NCBI GenBank assembly: GCA_963832355.1
Contig: CAWHTX010000003.1
Coordinates: 1-64,000 of the forward strand
DNA: 64,000 bases
From: DATFVA01 sp963832355
Lineage (GTDB): Bacteria > Bacteroidota > Ignavibacteria > Ignavibacteriales > Ignavibacteriaceae
Direction of reading: 5' to 3'
Shown here: one piece after another, positions 26,602 through 35,040 of the stretch
Layout of the letters: each line of letters begins with the position of its first letter
Numbering within the stretch: position 1 is the first letter of the stretch
Position numbers and translations under genes: made by a program
The notes under the pieces: generated by a model
The model's database searches: none
Seen by the model: only the letters and a program-made list of their open reading frames with translations
What the model was told of the DNA's origin: nothing

Positions 26602-27342
26602 TCAGATGGTGAGCTGGTACCCCAGGTACCCGGAAATGTCATCACTCTGTGTTAAACTGGGTCCAATGGAAAAGAGTATATGGTTTTCTTCATTCAGATT
26701 AATGAACCCACCTACTTTGAAAGCTACGTTGTCTGAACCGTCTTTGGTGTCCGGCGATTCGTAATATAGTTCACCTCCTAAAGAAAGTACTGGTGAAAAG
26801 TCATACTGTCCCTGCCATCCTATAAAATACGAGTTCCTGCTATCTGTGCCGGGATTAATCCAGTAGCCTGCACCGCCGTATGTTGTGAATTTTCCGAAAC
26901 TTTTTTGAAGCCAGACGGGCAGGAACGTCTGCATATGATCGTTTCCTAAAATGCTTTTACCTGAGCTTGTGGTGGGAACTTCAATCAAAGGAAAAATACC
27001 GACCTGGAAATCGTCATTGATGTTTACGAACCTGTATTTAACTCCGAGCTCGGCAGTGTTGAAACCATATTTGTGCTGCGAGTTTTCTTTAACGTAACCC
27101 ATTCCTGCGATCACATGCAGCATCACATTCGGCACGGGTCCGTAGTTGACTTCAAAGTGGGGCAGGGTTGCGTCTTTATCCTGGTTCATAAATTCATAAT
27201 CCGATGCAGCGTAAAACTCCCAGTGATGGAGGTCTACCGGCACCGGATCATCTGTTGTGAAGGGAGGCCCGGCAAATGTGAAACCGGAAATGGTTATTAA
27301 AAATAAGGATAAGAGATATCTTGTGTTGAAGAGATTATTCAT
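26602..27342 (-). CDS. outer-membrane channel/transporter of the MetA (phenol degradation) family
   Basis: A 246-residue protein: signal peptide (about 1-24, ending GFTFAGPP), then alternating amphipathic beta strands to the C terminus, as in outer-membrane barrels of the Phenol_MetA_deg/transporter family. The opening PPFTTDDPVPVDLHHWEFY is typical of that family. It has its own signal peptide and stands alone between a tRNA and a Crp-type gene. Substrate unknown; the phenol label is historical. Confidence 0.75.
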   Translation of the reverse strand: MNNLFNTRYLLSLFLITISGFTFAGPPFTTDDPVPVDLHHWEFYAASDYEFMNQDKDATLPHFEVNYGPVPNVMLHVIAGMGYVKENSQHKYGFNTAELGVKYRFVNINDDFQVGIFPLIEVPTTSSGKSILGNDHMQTFLPVWLQKSFGKFTTYGGAGYWINPGTDSRNSYFIGWQGQYDFSPVLSLGGELYYESPDTKDGSDNVAFKVGGFINLNEENHILFSIGPSLTQSDDISGYLGYQLTI

Positions 27343-27559
27343 TACAAAAAATTAGCATGGTATATTCGATTTTAATTGTGATGGCCTACATCCGGAAAAT
27401 AAGGAGAGGGGAGTTGAGGTTGAACGGCAGAGTAAATCTGCTGCTGCTGCCCGGGACGATTAGCATGGTTTCTCCGGTTTGCGCAAAATCATGAAAAATA
27501 TGTTTGAAGATCCTGAAAAGTATTTATATTTATGATATTCATTTGATAAAGAGCAGGAA

Positions 27560-28249
27560 ATGGCGGATAAAACAAAACTTTGGTACCTGGAAAATTTTAA
27601 TCTCTTCAAAGACCTGGACGAAGAGAATAAGATGGAGCTAATGCGGATTACCTCGATGCGTGACTTAGCCAGGAATGAACCGATATATTTTGCAAGCGAA
27701 CCCTCCAATGCTATTTTCTTCCTGAAGACTGGTCGTGTTAAAATTGTTAAGTATACTCCGGAGGGTGAGGAGAGCATAATAACTATTATTAACCCCGGGG
27801 AAATATTCGGGGAGATGGCCTACCTGGATGAAGCGGAGAGAACTGATTTTGCTGTGACGCTTGAGCCGGCTTTGATATGTGCCATTAACAAAAACGATCT
27901 GAACGAATTTATCAGCAAAAATCCCAGACTAAATATTAAAATGACCAAACTGATCGGTATTAAACTTAAAAGCTTTTCAGAAAGGATTGAGGATCTTGTT
28001 TTTAAGGATGCCAATCAAAGGGTTATCTCTTTCCTTCTGCGGATGGCCGATAAAAATGGTAAAACCGTGGGCGGACAGATATTTGTTAAACCATTCCTTA
28101 AACACCAGGATATTGCTGAGCTGACTGCCTGTTCAAGGCAGACCGTAAATTATATTCTGACCGAGTTGAGAGACAAAAACATAATCGATTTTGACCGTAA
28201 AAAACTGGTGGTTAACGATCTTAAATCATTAAAAAGCTATATAAATTAA
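27560..28249 (+). CDS. Crp/Fnr-family transcriptional regulator
   Basis: A protein of 229 residues. Cyclic-nucleotide-type sensor domain (about 10-130, with PGEIFGEMAYLD and the R-T pair of ERTDF), dimer helix, and a winged helix with recognition helix TACSRQTVNYIL (about 190-201). No N-terminal Fe-S cysteines, so it is not a classical FNR. Relative to E. coli Crp, the arginine that reads the first G is kept. The Glu and Arg reading the fourth base of the half-site are Gln and Tyr. Three sites of the form TGTCA-N6-TGACA lie before the nearby redox-type genes, which fits the changed residues. Signal unknown; nitrosative or redox stress is a guess. Confidence 0.9.
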   Translation: MADKTKLWYLENFNLFKDLDEENKMELMRITSMRDLARNEPIYFASEPSNAIFFLKTGRVKIVKYTPEGEESIITIINPGEIFGEMAYLDEAERTDFAVTLEPALICAINKNDLNEFISKNPRLNIKMTKLIGIKLKSFSERIEDLVFKDANQRVISFLLRMADKNGKTVGGQIFVKPFLKHQDIAELTACSRQTVNYILTELRDKNIIDFDRKKLVVNDLKSLKSYIN

Positions 28250-28250
28250 G

Positions 28251-28272
28251 AACTGTCTGATGCATGACAGTT
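28251..28272. promoter_or_regulatory. Crp/Fnr-type site 1 (may also act as a terminator hairpin)
   Basis: TGTCT-N6-TGACA within AACTGTC-N8-GACAGTT, between the Crp-type gene and the thioredoxin-like gene, about 48 bases before the latter's ATG. It is one mismatch from the two perfect sites at 29877 and 30535. The outer arms could also form a hairpin followed by TTTT. Confidence 0.6.
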
Positions 28273-28308
28273 TTATCACCATTTCATTTCTAACTTTAAA
28301 ATAAAAAA

Positions 28309-28533
28309 ATGAATCTCACTTTAATTACAACCAATAACTGCAGCACCTGTAAAAGAGTGGAAGTTCAACTCCTGCAATTTGCAGCTCTGCACAAGGAAAT
28401 TAACCTGGTGATAGCAGATATCAATGAGTTCAAACGGCGGGGTGTGGCAATTGTGCCCGCTTTGCTGATTGAAGATGAATTATTTGCTTATGGCGATATC
28501 GATGAGGAAAAACTACTGTCACGCTTAAAATGA
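28309..28533 (+). CDS. small thioredoxin/glutaredoxin-fold protein
   Basis: A 74-residue thioredoxin-fold protein with a redox-type CSTC motif at residues 11-14 (TTNNCSTCKRVEV), the strand VAIVPALLI with the cis-Pro in place, and a short C-terminal helix. It should catalyse thiol exchange or bind a small thiol partner. It lies just after the Crp-type regulator, with a matching operator in between, so it is probably part of that regulon. Confidence 0.75.
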   Translation: MNLTLITTNNCSTCKRVEVQLLQFAALHKEINLVIADINEFKRRGVAIVPALLIEDELFAYGDIDEEKLLSRLK

Positions 28534-28558
28534 TCTTCCCCTTAAATGTGTAATCCTT

Positions 28559-29230
28559 CTACCTTTTGAAAGCTTTCTTTATAGTTGTAAGCAGACTCAT
28601 ATCTTTATCGTTCAGTTTGTAAATTACCAGTCCCATCAGCGTTCCGAAAGCCAGGTGTGCGAGGATTACAGTAACAGGGAAACCAATGCCGAATTCAACC
28701 CCGAATCTTCCGACTCCCATGGCAACAACAGCCGGGCTTACCATAAATCCGATCCCTATTAACAATGCGTATATAATTCCCGACCATTTTTTACCCCGGC
28801 CGAATAGTATACTGTAAATAATTCCGAATGAAGCCCCGTTCCAGAAATGATATGACCATCCTGCTATGTTTGACAATGTATCCGGTCCCATAGCAAATTG
28901 ATTAAGCAGAAGTACCCCCAGAAGTTTCGGCATATCGCCGGGCATGCCGCCAAGATGAAATCCGATTTCGCGGACTATTTCCAAACCTACGGTTCCGGCC
29001 AAACCACCGAATATACCATTTCTTATCTGTCTCCCGAGATCTTCCAGTCCGATCGAATTACTCATAATTAACCCCGCAATGATAATGATGAATGAGGGGA
29101 TTAGATAATTTATTGCCAGATCGTTCATTTGAGCGTAACCGGCCTGTGCTATAACAAAAAGATTGGGACTGACTCCCGCAGCTGCCAGAATTACTAAACT
29201 AATTAATATCTTTTTATATTCTTTTTTCAT
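28559..29230 (-). CDS. polytopic membrane protein of unknown function
   Basis: About 223 residues with at least five membrane helices (about 10-30, 40-60, 75-90, 135-160, 175-200) and a basic C terminus. I start it at the ATG at 29230, which follows GGAAGAAGAAA. The longer frame to 29290 only translates a GC-rich hairpin. It follows the DUF302 gene closely and may be co-transcribed with it under the Crp-type site at 29877. Family not recognised. Confidence 0.7.
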   Translation of the reverse strand: MKKEYKKILISLVILAAAGVSPNLFVIAQAGYAQMNDLAINYLIPSFIIIIAGLIMSNSIGLEDLGRQIRNGIFGGLAGTVGLEIVREIGFHLGGMPGDMPKLLGVLLLNQFAMGPDTLSNIAGWSYHFWNGASFGIIYSILFGRGKKWSGIIYALLIGIGFMVSPAVVAMGVGRFGVEFGIGFPVTVILAHLAFGTLMGLVIYKLNDKDMSLLTTIKKAFKR

Positions 29231-29262
29231 TTTCTTCTTCCGGTTTATCTTTTTACGGTAAG

Positions 29263-29283
29263 CGGCCGGGGTTACGCCGGCCG
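29263..29283 (-). terminator. GC-rich hairpin between DUF302 and membrane protein genes
   Basis: CGGCCGG and CCGGCCG arms with a seven-base loop, in the short gap between the two genes. No T-run follows, so it may reduce read-through or protect the upstream mRNA and not fully terminate. Confidence 0.5.
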
Positions 29284-29296
29284 TTTCCATTTACAT

Positions 29297-29773
29297 TTAC
29301 TTCGAGATCATTCCCGTTAATTTTTTTAACTTCTGATCGAGCATTTGCGCCGTCTTTTGAATCACATCCTCCTTAAAGGATGAAAGCTGGGCCGACGGTT
29401 TTACGTAGCTGACATAAGTTTTGCCGTCCTTATTCTCATAGATGTTCAGCCTGACCGGCACTGCAATACCGACTCCGCGATCGGCACTGAAAAGTTTATT
29501 TCCTATAGTAGGATTACCTACAAACAGCGAATGCGCTTTTATTGATAAACCGGTCATTGAGAGAATTTTCCCCTGGTCGATTTCAGACAAAACCATCATT
29601 CCGTTTTGTGATATCATTTGTTTCAGATCACTCAAAGTTTTATCGAACGACTCTTTCGACTGAACCGTTACAGGTTCTGCGGTCTGCGCGTAAACCTTGC
29701 TGTACTGGGTGAATGCGCCTGTGAACAAAATTGCCATCACGATTGCGGCCAGTTTCAGATTTAGTTTTCTCAT
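29297..29773 (-). CDS. exported DUF302 domain protein
   Basis: A 158-residue protein with a signal peptide (about 1-30, ending KVYAQTAE) and a single DUF302 domain (about 38-155). Members of this family are small periplasmic alpha/beta proteins of unknown biochemistry, often next to sulfur or heavy-metal genes. It is preceded at 110 bases by a perfect CTGTCA-N6-TGACAG site and followed by a membrane protein gene. Confidence 0.8.
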   Translation of the reverse strand: MRKLNLKLAAIVMAILFTGAFTQYSKVYAQTAEPVTVQSKESFDKTLSDLKQMISQNGMMVLSEIDQGKILSMTGLSIKAHSLFVGNPTIGNKLFSADRGVGIAVPVRLNIYENKDGKTYVSYVKPSAQLSSFKEDVIQKTAQMLDQKLKKLTGMISK

Positions 29774-29876
29774 AATTTTACTCCGTTATTTATTTTTTAA
29801 TATGTCCGGGTTATAAAAAAACAGCCCGAATTGTTATTTGTTAATAATTAATCTAATGCACGCTTTGAGAAAATTC

Positions 29877-29892
29877 TGTCACATAATTGACA
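29877..29892. promoter_or_regulatory. Crp/Fnr-type site 2
   Basis: Perfect CTGTCA-N6-TGACAG (29876-29893) upstream of the DUF302 gene. Same half-sites and spacing as at 30535. Confidence 0.7.
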
Positions 29893-29912
29893 GTTATGCG
29901 GAAACAGTTACT

Positions 29913-30338
29913 TCAATTGATAATCAGCTCGGGCTCTTGTGACATGGAAAATTCAATATTCCATTCACCTTTAAGCATGCGATGAACATAACAATTATCG
30001 GCTTGTTTCAGCAGTTCTGCTCTCTGATCCTCATTGAGGCTGCCTTCAATTATCATCTCTATTTTAACGTTTATCCTGAGCCCGTTTGTGTCCCTGGTGA
30101 CTTCCTGGACCAGCTGAGCCTCAACATTACCTATCTCCCAGCCGTTTTTTCGTGCAACATATCTTACTGTCGTAACCTTGCACATTGCCAGTCCCGATAA
30201 TACAAGCTCCGCAGGGCTTAACCCGAGGTCGGTTCCTTTAGAGCTAAGAGGTTCATCACCTATAATAGAGTGTCTGCCGTTCGTAATTATGCTCTGATAG
30301 CCTTCCGGCAGATTTTTAATTTTGATTTTAGTTGCCAT
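29913..30338 (-). CDS. OsmC-family protein
   Basis: A 141-residue OsmC/Ohr-fold protein with the two expected cysteines: one in SGLAMCKVTTVRY (about 53) and one in DNCYVHRML (about 116). OsmC-like proteins reduce organic peroxides or act on reactive sulfur species. It has a strong ribosome binding site (AAGGAGAAATT). It follows a 36-codon ORF, and a Crp-type palindrome lies before both. Confidence 0.88.
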   Translation of the reverse strand: MATKIKIKNLPEGYQSIITNGRHSIIGDEPLSSKGTDLGLSPAELVLSGLAMCKVTTVRYVARKNGWEIGNVEAQLVQEVTRDTNGLRINVKIEMIIEGSLNEDQRAELLKQADNCYVHRMLKGEWNIEFSMSQEPELIIN

Positions 30339-30356
30339 AATTTCTCCTTGTTTGAT

Positions 30357-30467
30357 TTATATCAGGATACCTGGTGTAGGATGGTTTATTAAGGTAAATA
30401 AGGTCATTGCAGAAGCAGCAGCAGCACCCGCTGTAAGAGCAGAATGAAGCGAGAAACGTGTTTTCAT
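30357..30467 (-). CDS. 36-residue small hydrophobic protein upstream of osmC
   Basis: ATG AAA ACA CGT TTC, preceded by AAAGGAATTAAAAA. The peptide has a basic start, a hydrophobic Ala-rich core (TAGAAAASAMTLFTLI) and stops 18 bases before the OsmC gene start. It looks like a small membrane peptide or a leader co-transcribed with osmC. Confidence 0.5.
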   Translation of the reverse strand: MKTRFSLHSALTAGAAAASAMTLFTLINHPTPGILI

Positions 30468-30534
30468 TTTTTAATTCCTTTTGGTGTTAATTTGAATTTC
30501 AGAGGTAAACATATATCTCGCTTACAGAGATTAC

Positions 30535-30550
30535 TGTCATATTCTTGACA
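30535..30550. promoter_or_regulatory. Crp/Fnr-type site 3
   Basis: TGTCA-N6-TGACA, about 75 bases upstream of the small ORF that precedes the OsmC gene. Confidence 0.7.
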
Positions 30551-30637
30551 CAAATGGATTTTTATTACCTTCCCGGAGGGTGGTCTAACTTAAATGCCAT
30601 GCATTCTGCGGGGAATTTGAAGTGTCTCGTTCTGATT

Positions 30638-32107
30638 TTAAAAGGCGGATTGTTCTCTTTTGTATTTTCCTTCCGAAACTTTTACTGCTGTTTTGTAAGC
30701 AAGGTTTACGATCTTTTCGAATAACGGGCCGTTGAGGGTTTCGGTTTTATCCGACGGCTGGTGCAGGTGATCGTAGCTGTTGGTTGTAACGAAATAGAGG
30801 CAGGGGATACCTTTATCATAGAAGGGGGATGCGTCTGCTCCGCCGCCTTTCCAGGTTGCATTAACCATCATTTTATCGCCGTTCTCATCGATCTTCTTCG
30901 CTATCTGCCAGAGTTTGGGGGCGCTTTTGCCGTTGCCGACTTTGATGCTGTCGCCGTAGCCTATGCAGTCGAGGTTAAACATCGCGGTTATTTTTCCATA
31001 ATCTTTTTTCCAGCTTTCAACGAAATGCTTTGCACCGTTCAAGCCCTGCTCTTCGCTGGCAAATAATACGAAGATAACCGATCGCTTCGGCTTTATGTTG
31101 TTTTTAGTGAATGCTTTTGCGATCTCCATTACTCCCGATGCTCCGGAAGCGTTGTCGTTCGCACCCGGAAATAATAGCCCCGCCTGGGTTCCAACGTGAT
31201 CGAGGTGTCCGCCTATCACCAGGTATTCTTTCCTTAATAAAGAATCGCTGCCTTCAATCATTCCGACCACATTCATTGTACGGGCATTCTTTTCATAATG
31301 GGCATTAACTTCCACCATAGCCTTAGCTGCCAGGTTCATTGAAAACGGCTGCTTATCTTTATCGATCTTGGTCTGGCACCCTTTAATTGTAAACCCGTTC
31401 CCGCTTAACAGCTTGTCGGCCGCATCAAGCGAGATATGAAGCTGCGGAAAATCAAGCGGCTGCTCTCCGTCGCCGTGCAGCACGCTCCCGATGAGCGGCT
31501 GAGGTTCTTTGTCGTTTGGAAGTGAGACGAAGAGAATTCCTTTGGCGCCGTGCTTCTTTGCGGTGAGTGATTTCTCACGGGGATAGTTTTCGCCCCAGCT
31601 GCTGTCTTTTATTTTCCATCCGGGATTATACTTGAATGCCATTACTATTTTGTTCTTAACGTTTACATGCGCATAGTCGTCGTAGCCTAAATCGGGACGC
31701 GAAATACCGTATCCGCAGAAAACAACAGGCAGAGTGAATTTGTTAGAGCCGGTAAAACCTCGAAGTACGAAGTCATTGCCTAACTGATAGTTGGTTGTAT
31801 CCGTCAAGGTTATCACTTTAAAGACGGCAGGTGAATCTACCTGGTTATATTCTACATTAAAGTATTGGAAGTAGTTTTTGTCTCCCGCAGGCTTTAGTCC
31901 GAACTCAGCAAACTGATCCGCGGCAAACTGTGCGGCTTTGTTGTAGCCTTCACTGCCGGGGAGTCTTCCGCCGAATTCAGGTGACGATAGTATCTTATCG
32001 TAGTTCAGCAGATCTTCTTTATTGATCTTATATGGTTCAGATGTGTTCTGAGCTAAAAGGGTTAATGAAGTAAGTGAAAGAGCGAGAGTAAGAAGTAATG
32101 TTTTCAT
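30638..32107 (-). CDS. secreted M28-family zinc aminopeptidase
   Basis: A 489-residue exported peptidase. Signal peptide (about 1-19), a PA-type insert (about 110-250), and the M28 catalytic domain with its metal ligands visible: H and D in GGHLDHVG, D in GANDNASG, the catalytic and ligand Glu in ASEEQGLNGA, D in NLDCIGYG, and the last His in HLHQPSD. It probably cleaves N-terminal residues from peptides in the periplasm or outside. Single gene with its own start region. Confidence 0.9.
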   Translation of the reverse strand: MKTLLLTLALSLTSLTLLAQNTSEPYKINKEDLLNYDKILSSPEFGGRLPGSEGYNKAAQFAADQFAEFGLKPAGDKNYFQYFNVEYNQVDSPAVFKVITLTDTTNYQLGNDFVLRGFTGSNKFTLPVVFCGYGISRPDLGYDDYAHVNVKNKIVMAFKYNPGWKIKDSSWGENYPREKSLTAKKHGAKGILFVSLPNDKEPQPLIGSVLHGDGEQPLDFPQLHISLDAADKLLSGNGFTIKGCQTKIDKDKQPFSMNLAAKAMVEVNAHYEKNARTMNVVGMIEGSDSLLRKEYLVIGGHLDHVGTQAGLLFPGANDNASGASGVMEIAKAFTKNNIKPKRSVIFVLFASEEQGLNGAKHFVESWKKDYGKITAMFNLDCIGYGDSIKVGNGKSAPKLWQIAKKIDENGDKMMVNATWKGGGADASPFYDKGIPCLYFVTTNSYDHLHQPSDKTETLNGPLFEKIVNLAYKTAVKVSEGKYKREQSAF

Positions 32108-32202
32108 ATCAAGACAAAAGTAAAAAGGAAAAAATTAACGGGTAAAAATTAACAAGGAAAAAGGAGAAAGGGAAGGGGAAAGGAGTAAGAAGGCAGGAGT
32201 CA

Positions 32203-32682
32203 TTACTTTCCCTGGATGGTGTAGTCGGTTACTTCGTCCTTATCATTTAAACTGATCACAAGCCACCTGGTCCCGCTGCCGTAAAGGGAAGGCCCCAGGT
32301 AATATTCCATATTCCACTGAGGAAAATCATGTGCGGCTTCCGGTTCACCCAGCATCTGAATGATTTCCTCTTTACTTTTACCTAAAAGTTTCCGGTGTCT
32401 CGTAAGCTCGGTTATCATTCTGTCGCGTGTATTATCGTCCGGGTTTTTTATTCCCGTACTCTTCCACTTCTCGGAAATAAAAGGCAGGTCGTTCGAGCCG
32501 GGAGCCGCGACGTAGGTCATCATTTTGCGATTTAATGCAAAGTATATGGAATCGGAAAAGACCACGCCGAGTACGGTTAAGAAAAGAAAACCTGCAAAGA
32601 TATATCTATTGAAAAAGAATTTCGGACGTGCAAGGATCAGCAGAAGGAAGATCACTATTACTATTATTTTCGGTAATAACAT
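32203..32682 (-). CDS. membrane-anchored BamE/SmpA-like domain protein
   Basis: The 159-residue protein has two N-terminal membrane helices (about 1-18 and 28-48) and a C-terminal domain (about 85-158) with LGKSKEEIIQMLGEPEAAH, then YYLGPSLYG and WLVISLNDKDEV. This is the beta-alpha pattern of the BamE/SmpA family. True BamE is a lipoprotein of the barrel assembly machine; this one has membrane helices, so a different role is likely. Confidence 0.65.
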   Translation of the reverse strand: MLLPKIIVIVIFLLLILARPKFFFNRYIFAGFLFLTVLGVVFSDSIYFALNRKMMTYVAAPGSNDLPFISEKWKSTGIKNPDDNTRDRMITELTRHRKLLGKSKEEIIQMLGEPEAAHDFPQWNMEYYLGPSLYGSGTRWLVISLNDKDEVTDYTIQGK

Positions 32683-32941
32683 AAACCCTTATTATCAGCC
32701 TTTTGAGGAAATCACTTCCACCAAAATTAAAAAGTTGGGGAACCATTTCCAACAATACCAAAGTTAATAATAAATAATGATTTATCGACTGGTATAAAGT
32801 CGGGCAATTCGAACTTCGTATAAGGATGCTTCCGTCCGCATCGCTTTTACATCCATTCATAATTTTCTGCTTTTTAATTACCGTCAGACTTTCTTAAAAT
32901 TGAAGGAACTATTATTTATTTCTCTACATATTGGAAGAAAA

Positions 32942-34979
32942 ATGATTAAACCTGCTCAATTATTACTGCTTATTTTTACTACGGCATTCCTTTCTGCCGC
33001 AATGATTTATCCCCAGGAAAAGGGAGACTTTTTAACTAACGCAATGGATACAACTGTTAATCCCGGTACCGACTTTTTTAAGTATGCTACAGGCACGTGG
33101 ATGAAGGAAAATCCTATTCCTGCCTCGGAACGTAGATGGGGACTGGCAAACCTGGTGAACGAGGAAACTTATGCGCGGCTTAAGGGCATCCTTCAGGAGG
33201 CTGCAGCAACAGAGTCGCCCGAGGGTACGGCTAAACAAAAGATAGGCGACTTCTATTTTTCCGGTATGGACACGGTCTCTATCGAGAAGGCGGGACTTGA
33301 TCCCCTCAAACCCGAACTGGATAAGATCACTTCTATAAATTCCAGGGAAGACCTGTTCGAAACTGTGGCTATGCTTCAGAATGAAGGAGTGAATGTAATG
33401 TTCGGTGTCTTTATCGACCAGGATATGAAAAACAGCGAACAGTATGCTATGTATTTATGGCAGGCGGGACTGGGACTACCGAACCGCGACTACTACTTCC
33501 GCGATGATGCGCGTACTCAGAATATCCGCAAAGAGTATAAGGTTTATATCTCTGATGCTCTCGGTCTTCTCGGCGAAGATCAAAGCAGCGCAAGTAGTGA
33601 TGAGAGTGTAATCTATAAGATTGAGAATTTCCTTGCGGATTCTTCAAGGAAAGCTGGAGGACCTTCGCGATCCTTATGCGAATTATAATAAGATGTCGGT
33701 TGCAGACCTTGAAAAGTCGGCTCCCAACATTGAATGGAATGTCATGTTAAAGGAAATGGGCATTGATAATGTCGATTCAATAATTGTAGGACAGCCGGAA
33801 TTCATTAACGCCCTGAATGCCGCAATCGATAAGTTCAGCATCACGGATTGGAAGAAGTACTTGAAATTTCATCTGTTTAGTGAATTTGCCGGAACACTCG
33901 GCAGTAAATATGATAACAGACGTTTTCAATTTTACGGTACCGTGATGTCGGGTGTAACGGAACAGAAGCCGAGGTGGAAGAGAATGCAGGACGCTACTGA
34001 GCGTGCAATGGGCGAGCTGCTGGGACAGATTTACGTTGAGAAATATTATTCTCCCAAAACCAAGAAGAGATATGAGAAGATAGTTGATAACTGCATAGAT
34101 GCTTTTGCGAACAGGATAAGAAATCTCGACTGGATGAGCGATTCAACTAAACAGAAAGCACTGGTTAAGTTGTATGCTGTTACTAAAAAGGTAGGCTACC
34201 CTGATAAGTGGAAAGACTTTTCTCCTCTGAAAGTGGACCGCAGTTCTTTTACACGCAATACTATTAAGGCTAATGTTTTCTGGACAAACTATTATATCAA
34301 TAAGCTGGGTAAGCCGGTCGACAGGCTCGAGTGGAATATGACCCCACAGACCTGGAACGCATACTATAATCCTTCCAACAATGAGATCGTTCTGCCTGCA
34401 GCTGCATTTATTGTTCCGGGCGTTCCGGATTCTCTGGTTGACGATGCGGTAGCATATGCATATGCGGGTGCATCTACCATTAGTCACGAACTTACTCACG
34501 GTTTCGATGATGAAGGAAGACTCTTTGATGAGAAGGGTAATCTCCATAACTGGTGGACGAAAGAGGACGAAGAGAAGTTTAAGGAGAAAACTCAGAAGCT
34601 GGTCGATCAGTTTAATGAATACGTGGTGCTTGACAGTATGCATATAAATGGACAGGCAACTCTCGGTGAGAATTTAGCGGACCTTGGTGGTGATGTGATT
34701 GGCTGGGATGCATTTACAAAGACGAAGCAGTATAAGGAAGGGAAGAAGATCGCAGGACTAACGCCGGCGCAGAGGTTCTGGATAGGATATGCCTACTCGT
34801 GGCTGGGACATACACGTCCCGAAGCTCTTGCACAGCAGGTATTAACCGATGTACACTCCCCTAATTTCATCCGTGTTAACGGGCCTTTTACAGATGTTGA
34901 TGCATGGTATAAAGCATTCAACATCAAACCGGACGATCCGATGTACAGGCCTCCGGATAAGCGCGTAAAGATCTGGTAA
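32942..34979 (+). pseudogene. pepO: M13-family metallopeptidase (PepO-like), split by a one-base insertion
   Basis: Two frames form one neprilysin-type peptidase of about 679 residues. The N-terminal part (from the ATG at 32942 with GGAAGAAA; signal peptide, then PGTDFFKYATGTWM) ends ADSSRK. One extra G near 33652 shifts the frame, and the other frame continues LEDLRDPYANYNKM. The C-terminal part has the zinc site STISHELTHGFDDEG and the downstream ligand ENLADLGG, plus NPSNNEIVLPAA, so the catalytic half is complete but has no signal peptide of its own. It probably degrades peptides outside the inner membrane if functional. A long upstream TTG frame start at 32900 is less likely. Confidence 0.8.
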
Positions 34980-34995
34980 AAACTTTTAAGATTAA

Positions 34996-35034
34996 AGATT
35001 GCAGATTGGATTGATAATATTCAATCTGCAATCT
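34996..35034. terminator. bidirectional hairpin between convergent genes
   Basis: AGATTGCAGATTG and CAATCTGCAATCT form a perfect 13-base stem with a 13-base loop, between the M13 peptidase (plus) and the trypsin-like lipoprotein (minus). Confidence 0.7.
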
Positions 35035-35040
35035 CAAATA

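Noticed and set aside
29231..29290. AraC-like GVTPAAYRKK motif in the extended start of the membrane protein
   Set aside because: The codons lie on a GC-rich inverted repeat (29263-29283), and a better start with a ribosome binding site lies at 29230; the match is a coincidence.
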